This document shows positions 22,883 to 29,754 of a stretch of DNA of 64,000 bases, piece after piece. The notes below the pieces were generated by a model that made no database searches, was not told where the DNA came from, and was given only the letters and a program-made list of their open reading frames with translations. This stretch comes from Nocardia arthritidis (GTDB lineage Bacteria > Actinomycetota > Actinomycetes > Mycobacteriales > Mycobacteriaceae), in contig NZ_CP046172.1 in the NCBI RefSeq assembly GCF_011801145.1, forward strand, positions 5,270,001 to 5,334,000, in the 5' to 3' direction. The position numbers and the translations under genes were made by a program. Numbering within the stretch: the first letter of the stretch is position 1; each line of letters begins with the position of its first letter.

Positions 22883-24225
22883 CGTTGCCCGGCCCACGAG
22901 TTCGCTTCGGCGCCAAGGTCTTCCGGGTCCGGTAGCGCGGCGGCCACCTTGCCGACCGCGGCGACGAGATGATCGCAATCCGCCCGCGACAAGGTGGACG
23001 AGAGCGGAATATCAACGGCCCCTTGCAGATAGCGGGTCGTACTCGGCAGGAGTTCCTTGACCGCCGCGGTATCCGTCCCGCCGAACAGGAACCGCCAATT
23101 CCAGAACGCCCGGATATTGCGATCGGAATCCGAGCCGAGGTTGCGCGCCTCGATCCCCTCGTGGCACAGCGCTCGCGCGAACCACTCCGCGTGGCCGCCG
23201 GGGACCTGGAAGATGAACGCCTCGCCCAGATACGCGCCGGGCGCGACCGGGCGGCGGATCCGGATTCCGTCCAGATCGGCCAGCGCCGAGGCGACGTAGT
23301 CGTAGTTCTCCCGGAAGGCGGCGAGGCGGATCGGCAGCCGTCCCAGTTCGGAGCGCAGCAGGGCGGCCCGGATCTCATCCATCCGGAAGCTGTACAGCGG
23401 CAGCTCCAGATCGGTCACCAGCGGCGGCTCGCGGTCCGGGAAGTGCCGCCGCAACCGGCCCTCGTACGCGCCGGAAAGCACTGTGGCACGGGCGAAAAGG
23501 GTGCTGTCGTCGGTGATCAGGAACCCGCCCTCGCCGCTGTTGAGCGACTTGTCCGACTGGGTGCTGAACGCACCGGCCACACCGAAGGTCCCGAGTTTGC
23601 GGCCGTCGAGTTCCGCGCCGAGCGCGGGCACCGCGTCCTCGAAGACCGGCACACCCATCTCCTCGGCGAACCGCGTCAGCGCGGCCATATCCCCGGCGAA
23701 TCCGCGCATGTGCACCACCACGATCGCCCGCACCGCCGGTGTCCACCGGCGACGCAGATCGGCCACGTCGAGGTGCAGGTTCTCGTCGACGTCGACGAGG
23801 AACGGCTTACATCCGGCGAGCATGATGGAGCTCGGCGTCGCGGCGAAAGTGAAACCGGGACAGGCGATCAGGCTGCCCGGCTCGATTCCCGCCGCCATGA
23901 TCGCCAGCGCGAGGGCGGTGGTGCCGCTCGAGGTGGCCAGCGCGTGGCGGCAGCCGAAATAGCGGCACAGCTCCGCCTCGAACATGCCGCATTCGGTCTC
24001 GTCCGGCGGGCGATAGTCGTATCGGAAATAGAGGTGGCTGCGGATCGCACGCAGCGCCGCCGCCTCATCGTCGGGGTGGACGCACACCGCACCCCTGTCG
24101 TACGTCGGCCAGGCGGTCAGCCGAACCGGATTTCCGCCGTAGATAGCCAAAGGTGAACCGTGGGCCGACCGTGTGCCGGGAAGAACCGGAGCCGATGCCG
24201 AATGGTGACTCTCGTTGTCCGCCAT
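22879..24225 (-). CDS. DegT/DnrJ/EryC1-type PLP aminotransferase
   Basis: A 448-residue PLP enzyme that opens the capsid operon. The ATG at 24225 has AAGGA five bases upstream. The fold-type I pattern is clear: ATSSGTTALALAIMAAGI, CPGFTFAAT, FEDAVPALGAELDGRKLGTF. The PLP Lys is in STQSDKSLNSGEGGFLI, followed by RMDEIRAALLRSEL. This family aminates keto-sugars or cyclitols and also serves in other natural-product pathways. The first about 28 residues are Ser/His/Pro-rich and probably disordered, unlike most DegT proteins that start close to the fold. The substrate is unknown. Confidence 0.88.
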   Translation of the reverse strand: MADNESHHSASAPVLPGTRSAHGSPLAIYGGNPVRLTAWPTYDRGAVCVHPDDEAAALRAIRSHLYFRYDYRPPDETECGMFEAELCRYFGCRHALATSSGTTALALAIMAAGIEPGSLIACPGFTFAATPSSIMLAGCKPFLVDVDENLHLDVADLRRRWTPAVRAIVVVHMRGFAGDMAALTRFAEEMGVPVFEDAVPALGAELDGRKLGTFGVAGAFSTQSDKSLNSGEGGFLITDDSTLFARATVLSGAYEGRLRRHFPDREPPLVTDLELPLYSFRMDEIRAALLRSELGRLPIRLAAFRENYDYVASALADLDGIRIRRPVAPGAYLGEAFIFQVPGGHAEWFARALCHEGIEARNLGSDSDRNIRAFWNWRFLFGGTDTAAVKELLPSTTRYLQGAVDIPLSSTLSRADCDHLVAAVGKVAAALPDPEDLGAEANSWAGQR

Positions 24226-24676
24226 CGTATTCCTTGCCGAAAATGCCGGTCCGGGGACCGGCGGGTAACGCTCGATTCGAGCCACGCTACGCCAACATCC
24301 CGCCATCCGTGCCCGGAATGTCCGAACCCATTTTTGGGGGCACGGCGAACGCCTCGGCACACATGGGATGAGTGCCGGGCGGCGGGCCTTCTTGTGGGAC
24401 AAACGATTCCCGTCTGCTATAACGAATATGGCCGTGCCGCAGGCGATTTACTCGTCTCGCTGCTTGCTGTCCTCGAAAACTGTAATGCGCGAGTCGGTTT
24501 CGAGTCCGCGAGCAGTTCGCTCAGCGGACCGGCCCCGGGAAGCGGTTCAGCACCGAAACCACCGCCGGTGATACGCCATCGGGTTGCCCGAACGCTTCGA
24601 CCGAAACCCGCACGCCGGACGGCCCGAACGCCGATAATGGACTGGCGGGGGTTCGATGAGGATGCGGGGAGTTTCC
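24226..24676. other. Intergenic region between capsid operon and aldose epimerase gene
   Basis: About 450 bases separate the divergent starts. Near the operon side are two palindromes (24245-24282, listed separately). A TATAAC (about 24417-24422) downstream of TTGTGGGACA could be part of a plus-strand promoter for the epimerase, but its spacing is not ideal. I see no convincing gene; the open frames here are compositional. Confidence 0.5.
24245..24282. promoter_or_regulatory. Two palindromes upstream of the capsid operon
   Basis: GCCGGTCC-GG-GGACCGGC lies at 24245-24262 and GCTCGATTCGAGC at 24270-24282, ending 20 to 57 bases before the aminotransferase start codon. They are the only clear symmetric elements upstream of the operon and could be binding sites for an unlinked regulator. 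No regulator gene is encoded within the operon. Confidence 0.4.
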
Positions 24677-25873
24677 ATGCGCGGCATCGTTATTGCTCGG
24701 GTCATCGCGCTCGCCGGTGTGGCGGGTTTGGTCGCGTGCGGCGGCGGCACGACACCCAGGACCACGGCGCCCAGCAGCAGCGTCACCACACCGAACCAGG
24801 CGCCGGCTATCGCCGGTGAGCCGTTCGGTCAGGTGGGCGGGGCCGAAGTGCTCCGCTACACATTGACCAACGGTCGCGGCATGCGGGTGCGAATCCTCAA
24901 CTACGGCGGCATCATTCAGTCGCTGGAGGTACCCGACCGCAACGGCCACACCGACAATGTGGTGCTCGGCTTCCCGACGCTGGCCGACTATGTCGCCAAG
25001 AACGGCTCGGGCGGGCCCTACTTCGGTGCGATCGTCGGGCGTTACGGAAACCGGATCGCCAAGGGCGCCTTCACGCTCGACGGCACCGAATACCACTTGC
25101 CGATCAACAACAACGGCAACAGCCTGCACGGCGGCACCAGTGGTTTCGATCAGAAGGTCTGGCAGGCGAGTATCCAGCAGGGCGGCGACACCGTCGGCCT
25201 GAAATTGCAATACATCAGTCCCGCAGGGGAAATGGGTTATCCGGGCACGCTGACCACGACCGTCACCTACACCCTCGACCAGAACAACCGGCTGAATATC
25301 GACTACCAGGCGACCACCGATGCGCCGACCGTGCTCAACCTGACCAATCACACCTATTGGAATCTCGCGGGTGAGGACACCCTCGGCATCTACGCGCATA
25401 AACTCATGCTCAACGCCGACAATTACACCCCGACCGACGCCACCCAGATCCCGACGGGACAGATCGCCCCGGTCAAGGGAACGCCGATGGACTTCACCAC
25501 GCCCACCGAAATCGGCGCGCGAATCACCACAGACGATCCACAGCTGATGATCGGCCAAGGCTACGACCACAATTGGGTGATCAACCGCACCGACGACACC
25601 TCACTGGTCAAGGCGGCCGAAGTAGTGGATCCGGCCTCGGGCCGCACCCTCACCGTCCGCACCACCCAACCCGGAATCCAGTTCTACTCGGGCAATTTCC
25701 TGGACGGAAAATTCATCGGCACCGGTAATCACGCCTATCGGCAAGGCGCGGGACTGGCACTGGAAACCCAGCACTTCCCCGACTCCCCCAACCACCCCGA
25801 ATTCCCGACCACGAGACTCGATCCGGGCCGAACCTATCATCAGACAACCGTTTTCGAGCTCGGCAGGGGCTAG
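24677..25873 (+). CDS. galM: Aldose 1-epimerase, secreted lipoprotein form
   Basis: A 398-residue galactose mutarotase-like enzyme. The start ATG at 24677 follows GGGGAG. The N terminus is a lipoprotein signal with lipobox LVAC, then a Thr/Ser/Pro-rich linker of about 35 residues. The catalytic domain has NYGGIIQSLEVPDR, GRYGNRIAKGAFTLDG, NNGNSLHGG, VLNLTNHTYWNLAG and GIQFYSGN, and ends LALETQHFPDSPNHPEFP, which holds the catalytic Glu. It interconverts alpha and beta anomers of hexoses. Here it acts outside the membrane, probably preparing sugars for uptake. Neighbouring secreted glycosidases support this. Its 3' end converges on the GH5 gene with a one-base gap. Confidence 0.92.
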   Translation: MRGIVIARVIALAGVAGLVACGGGTTPRTTAPSSSVTTPNQAPAIAGEPFGQVGGAEVLRYTLTNGRGMRVRILNYGGIIQSLEVPDRNGHTDNVVLGFPTLADYVAKNGSGGPYFGAIVGRYGNRIAKGAFTLDGTEYHLPINNNGNSLHGGTSGFDQKVWQASIQQGGDTVGLKLQYISPAGEMGYPGTLTTTVTYTLDQNNRLNIDYQATTDAPTVLNLTNHTYWNLAGEDTLGIYAHKLMLNADNYTPTDATQIPTGQIAPVKGTPMDFTTPTEIGARITTDDPQLMIGQGYDHNWVINRTDDTSLVKAAEVVDPASGRTLTVRTTQPGIQFYSGNFLDGKFIGTGNHAYRQGAGLALETQHFPDSPNHPEFPTTRLDPGRTYHQTTVFELGRG

Positions 25874-25874
25874 C

Positions 25875-27383
25875 TCAGCAACCCTCTTGATCCGGTCCGT
25901 CGCCCGGCATGACCGTAACGGATACCTCGGCCGCGCAGCCAGCGACCTTCAGCTCTGCGGCATGCCGCTCGGACACCTGACGACCCCCGATGATCCGGAC
26001 GTGATACCCGCCCGGATACGACCGGTGCGGCGTGCTGATCACGGTGACCGAACCGTCGGGGAATCGCCCGTCATTGTCGGCGCGCCGGGTGTCCCACCGG
26101 TAGGTGAACTCGTGGCCGGATACGTTGTAGCCCCATTCGATCGGGGTGCCCGAGGTCAGCTTCGGGTAGGGCCGCACCAGCGCGTCGAGATTGGATTCGC
26201 GCACATTGCCCGGAGTTCGCGGCAGATGTGCGTCGATCACGATCGCCTGGTCGTCCGGGTTCTTGGCGACGGTCGCCGGATCGCCGCCCAAATACGTCCA
26301 GTTGAACCAGCCGACGCGGTCCTGGTCGAACAGATCGAGATTGCGCACCAGCGCGCCTCGATCGCCGGTCGCGCCGAATTCGGTGACCACCGGCGGGATT
26401 CCGACCGCGTCGGTGTAGACCGCGGCTTGGTTGATATCCGATTCCCACTGCGGATCGCAGCCCCCGCTTCCGCCGCCCTGCAACGCCTGGACCACGCAAT
26501 ACACATTGAATCCGTATGCGGTGCCCGCCACCGGCGGCGCGCCGAGATCCGCCGCGGTGCCGTAGTTCGTCGTGATCACGCCCGACAGCCAGATCGGGGT
26601 ATCCGGATCGACCGATCGGATGGCGACGCCGACATCGCGGTCGAATGCGCGTAGCGAATCGATGATCGGCGGCGGGCACGCGTTGGCCAAACAGGGCAGG
26701 AAGGCCCCGCCCGCCGGCGGCTGATTGAGCGGACCGTAGCCGATAACTCCCAGTTTGCCCTTGAAATAGGCCGCCACGTGCTGCCACATCTGTATGAATC
26801 GCGTCTGGATGCCGACGCCATCGGGTCCGGGCGCATTGCCGAAGAAGTTCTGGGTCGCGTTCCAGAACGCCGGATTGCCCAGGTTCGCGGCCACCAGATC
26901 GTGCGAGGTGTCGGGTGCGCCGTCGGTGATCGTCGCCCAGGCCGGTGCGCCCTCCCCGCCGATCACGCTCGACCAAAGGTCTTGGTGGAATTCGATTTCC
27001 ACGCCTATGCCATACCGATGCAGCGTGGCGACGGTGTCCGCGATATCGGCGAGATACCCGTCGTCGTATTGTCCGGGCCGCGGTTCCACCGCCTCCCAGA
27101 CAATCGGCATGCGCACCGCGTCGAAGCCCTCGTCGGCCAGCAGTTCGGCATCGGGTTCGCCGAATCCGGTGGCCGACGGCGTATATGGCGGCTTCTTGTT
27201 CGCCACGTTCTCGCCGTGGAATACGACGACGCGTCCGGCGGCGTCGGTGAACCATTTCCCGGCGGTGCGGACCGCTCCGGCCACCGCCGGATCCGCGGCG
27301 CCGTGCCCGCTCGACAGGAATGTCGCGGCCACGGCGACGACCACACCGAGCACTGTCCTGCGAACCACCCGGGGCTGCGACAT
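25875..27383 (-). CDS. Secreted GH5 endoglycoceramidase-like protein, acid/base Glu replaced by Gln
   Basis: A 502-residue secreted glycosidase-fold protein. It has a signal peptide (MSQPRVVRRTVLGVVVAVAA) and opens with WFTDAAGRVVVFHGENVANK, typical of endoglycoceramidase-related GH5. RMPIVWEAVEPRPGQYDDGY and GVEIEFHQDLWSS match the barrel strands. The nucleophile Glu is present in PPVVTEFGATGD (E335). The expected acid/base motif NEP reads N-Q-P: GYGPLNQPPAGGAF, Q221, codon CAG at 26721-26723. A C-terminal beta-sandwich follows. With Gln there, hydrolysis should be weak unless another residue substitutes, so binding or transglycosylation is possible. Confidence 0.82.
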   Translation of the reverse strand: MSQPRVVRRTVLGVVVAVAATFLSSGHGAADPAVAGAVRTAGKWFTDAAGRVVVFHGENVANKKPPYTPSATGFGEPDAELLADEGFDAVRMPIVWEAVEPRPGQYDDGYLADIADTVATLHRYGIGVEIEFHQDLWSSVIGGEGAPAWATITDGAPDTSHDLVAANLGNPAFWNATQNFFGNAPGPDGVGIQTRFIQMWQHVAAYFKGKLGVIGYGPLNQPPAGGAFLPCLANACPPPIIDSLRAFDRDVGVAIRSVDPDTPIWLSGVITTNYGTAADLGAPPVAGTAYGFNVYCVVQALQGGGSGGCDPQWESDINQAAVYTDAVGIPPVVTEFGATGDRGALVRNLDLFDQDRVGWFNWTYLGGDPATVAKNPDDQAIVIDAHLPRTPGNVRESNLDALVRPYPKLTSGTPIEWGYNVSGHEFTYRWDTRRADNDGRFPDGSVTVISTPHRSYPGGYHVRIIGGRQVSERHAAELKVAGCAAEVSVTVMPGDGPDQEGC

Positions 27384-27531
27384 TCCGACAAGATACAACG
27401 CGCCTTCGCCCGGAATCGATATGCGGCGGTGATCCGATAATTTCGTCGCAGCTCGCGAATTTCCCCCGCTATCCGGTGAAATGAAGTACATCACACCGAA
27501 ACGGCGTGCCCGAGGATTAACCTCGTTCGGC

Positions 27532-28464
27532 ATGAGCACTCGTCTTCTGCTCGTGCTGACCACAGCGCTGCTGGCCGGTGCGCTGATCGCGCCGCGGGCG
27601 AATGCGGATGATTATGTCGAGCGCGTTTACGCCAACGCCGCGGGCGCTCGGCACTACTACCTGCATCTGCCGCCCGGCGATGCCACCGGGAAACCGTTGA
27701 TGATCTTCCTACCCGGCTGTATCGATCCGGTCGAGGAGAATCGGCCCGCGGTCCTTCCGCTGATTCCGCAGTCCGATCAGATGGGATTCGTGCTCGCGTA
27801 TCCGCTGCAGGATCAGGCCGCGAATCCGGGCTGGTGCTGGAATCCGTGGAATCCGGACGACAATCGGCGCGACAGCGGCGAGCCATCGATAATCGCCGGA
27901 ATCACCACCTCGCTGATCGACGAATTCAAGCTCGACAGGTCGCGCGTCTACGTCGGCGGATATTCGGCGGGCGGCGCGATGTCGACGGTCATGGCCGCGG
28001 CCTATCCCGACCTGTACGCGGCGGCCGCGCCGTTGGCGGGTACGCCGTACCAGCTGACCGGGGACGGCGGCGCGATCATCGCCCAGATGGGCCCGCGGGC
28101 ACGGGCGGTGCCGACATTCTTCATGCAGAGCCTGTTCGACGAGGCGAGCATCTATCCGGTGGGCCGGATCAACCTGTCCCAGTGGCTGCAGGCCGACAAT
28201 ATGATCGATCCGGGATCCGTTACGCCCCAACCGACTTCGACAGAATTCAGCGGCCCGCCGCAGGGTGTGCCCATTCCCGCCGTCGTCGAGCGCTACCGGA
28301 GTCCGGCCGGGTGCGAACTGGCCCAGTTCTGGACGCTCACACTGTCCGAACATCAGCTCGGCGCGCTGCTGGTGCAGCAGCCGTGGGGCGACCAGTTCCG
28401 TCGGGACATGATGACCTTCCTGCTCTCGCATTCGATGACGCAACCGCACCATCCGTGCGGCTGA
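27532..28464 (+). CDS. Secreted alpha/beta-hydrolase, PHB-depolymerase/feruloyl-esterase type
   Basis: A protein of about 310 residues with a signal peptide (MSTRLLLVLTTALLAGALIA). The catalytic Ser is in RVYVGGYSAGGAMSTVMAA, and the oxyanion region is PLMIFLPGC. WCWNPW and the Cys positions fit the esterase LpqC/PHB depolymerase family. ATG 27532 is chosen over ATG 27481 because it gives a clean signal peptide. It would act outside the cell on polymer esters or acylated sugars. It diverges from the GH5 gene and converges on the PepSY gene over a bidirectional terminator. Confidence 0.85.
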   Translation: MSTRLLLVLTTALLAGALIAPRANADDYVERVYANAAGARHYYLHLPPGDATGKPLMIFLPGCIDPVEENRPAVLPLIPQSDQMGFVLAYPLQDQAANPGWCWNPWNPDDNRRDSGEPSIIAGITTSLIDEFKLDRSRVYVGGYSAGGAMSTVMAAAYPDLYAAAAPLAGTPYQLTGDGGAIIAQMGPRARAVPTFFMQSLFDEASIYPVGRINLSQWLQADNMIDPGSVTPQPTSTEFSGPPQGVPIPAVVERYRSPAGCELAQFWTLTLSEHQLGALLVQQPWGDQFRRDMMTFLLSHSMTQPHHPCG

Positions 28465-28478
28465 CCGGACCGGTCAGC
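28460..28478. terminator. Bidirectional terminator palindrome
   Basis: GCTGACCGG-A-CCGGTCAGC is a perfect nine-base inverted repeat that contains the stop codons of both converging genes (28464 on plus, 28474 on minus). It could terminate both transcripts or reflect overlap-stop economy. No U-run is present. Confidence 0.5.
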
Positions 28479-29706
28479 GGGCCGCGCGGCGTCTGCGCTT
28501 GGTGGCGCGCCGGAACAGCCAGCTCGACAGTCCGGTGACGGCCAGCGCCAGCGGCGTCAGGCCGAACGCCAACCAAATGAGCCGCCACCAACCGTTCACC
28601 AGCCAGCCGAAGTGTGCGGGCTCGAAAACTTTGGCGTAGAACGTATTTGCCAGCGGCCGGTCGCGACCGGCATCGACCACCTTCAGATCGGCGGCGTCGG
28701 TGGCATTGATGTAGACCAGGACATCGCCGCTGTAGAACGCGCGGTGTTCGTAAGGCGAGTACGCGCCCGCGATCGCCGCGCGGTAGTACGGTGTGGCTTC
28801 GGTGGGCAGCATCAGATACGCCAGCCGTCCCGGGGCCGCGCGCAGCGCGATCTCACCGGCGTCGGTGATCGACACCGGAGCGCCGCGATCGGTCGCGCGT
28901 GGTGTGAAAACATCTTGCGGCCGTTCGAGATTCGTATCGCCACCGGTCGCGCCGAGCCAGGCCCGTTCGACGGCGGGCCATTCGATCGCGGTCCCGGTGA
29001 TGCCCCACATCAGCAGGAACGGCACGCTGATGATTCCGATCACATCGTGCAGATCGCGGTCGCGGGCGAATCGGCCCTTGCGCAACCGGACCCGGAATCC
29101 GTGCCGCAGACGCCGGATCGATGGCCACCAGATGATGGCGCCGGATACCGCCAGCAGCACCAACAGCAGCCCCATGATGCCGAGAATCACTGCGGCCCAG
29201 GTGATACCGATCAGCGGCGGCTGGTCGTTCATGATGGGCAGCGCACCGGAGTAGCGCGGACAACCGAATGCGCAGTCGTGCAGGTTGATCAGCCAGCCGA
29301 GCACACCGTCGGTCAGCCGCACCCGGCCGTTGAGCAGGCCGGTGCCGGGATCCACCGCGTAGACGGCGGTGAAATCGCTGTTGCCAACCACGATTACGCC
29401 GCCGTCCGACCCCGCCCAGCCGATATCGAAACCGGGATCCTCGGCCCGCACCAGCGCGACCGCCCGTTCGGTGTCGATCACCGGCGGCCCATCGGTGTGC
29501 CGGTAGAACGACGCGTGCCCCGCCCGGAACAGCTCCGCGTGATAGAGCAGGATCGCGCCGGACGTCGACTGGACGACCAGCACGATCCCGAGGATCAACG
29601 CGGACCAGCGATGCAGCGCTATAAGACCGCGCCGCAACGGCTTACGTGCACGCCGCGGCGACCGGACCGGCCCGCGGCCACCTGCTCGCACCTCCTCTAG
29701 AGTCAT
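28474..29706 (-). CDS. PepSY-associated transmembrane protein, iron-regulated
   Basis: A 410-residue membrane protein of the PepSY-TM/PiuB group. The first helix has LIALHRWSALILGIVLVVQS, with the conserved His at its start, then SGAILLYHAEL. Two PepSY-like external regions and further helices follow, including DLHDVIGIISVPFLLMWGIT, and it ends in basic RRATKRRRRAAR. Relatives act with siderophore uptake, perhaps as ferric-siderophore reductases. The ATG at 29706 lies directly against an IdeR/DtxR-type iron box, and a TAGCCT -10 sits six bases before the ATG on the coding strand. A leaderless, iron-repressed transcript is therefore probable. Confidence 0.85.
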   Translation of the reverse strand: MTLEEVRAGGRGPVRSPRRARKPLRRGLIALHRWSALILGIVLVVQSTSGAILLYHAELFRAGHASFYRHTDGPPVIDTERAVALVRAEDPGFDIGWAGSDGGVIVVGNSDFTAVYAVDPGTGLLNGRVRLTDGVLGWLINLHDCAFGCPRYSGALPIMNDQPPLIGITWAAVILGIMGLLLVLLAVSGAIIWWPSIRRLRHGFRVRLRKGRFARDRDLHDVIGIISVPFLLMWGITGTAIEWPAVERAWLGATGGDTNLERPQDVFTPRATDRGAPVSITDAGEIALRAAPGRLAYLMLPTEATPYYRAAIAGAYSPYEHRAFYSGDVLVYINATDAADLKVVDAGRDRPLANTFYAKVFEPAHFGWLVNGWWRLIWLAFGLTPLALAVTGLSSWLFRRATKRRRRAAR

Positions 29707-29724
29707 AAGGGTAGGCTAAGCTAA
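29706..29724. promoter_or_regulatory. IdeR/DtxR-type iron box
   Basis: TAAGGGTAGGCTAAGCTAA matches the 19-base iron-box consensus (TTAGGTTAGGCTAACCTAA) at 16 of 19 positions by hand comparison. It begins at the first base of the PepSY gene's start codon and covers its likely -10. Iron-loaded IdeR/DmdR bound here should block transcription. Confidence 0.75.
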
Positions 29725-29754
29725 ATGATACCCGCCTGTATATCGGCCCCGGTT

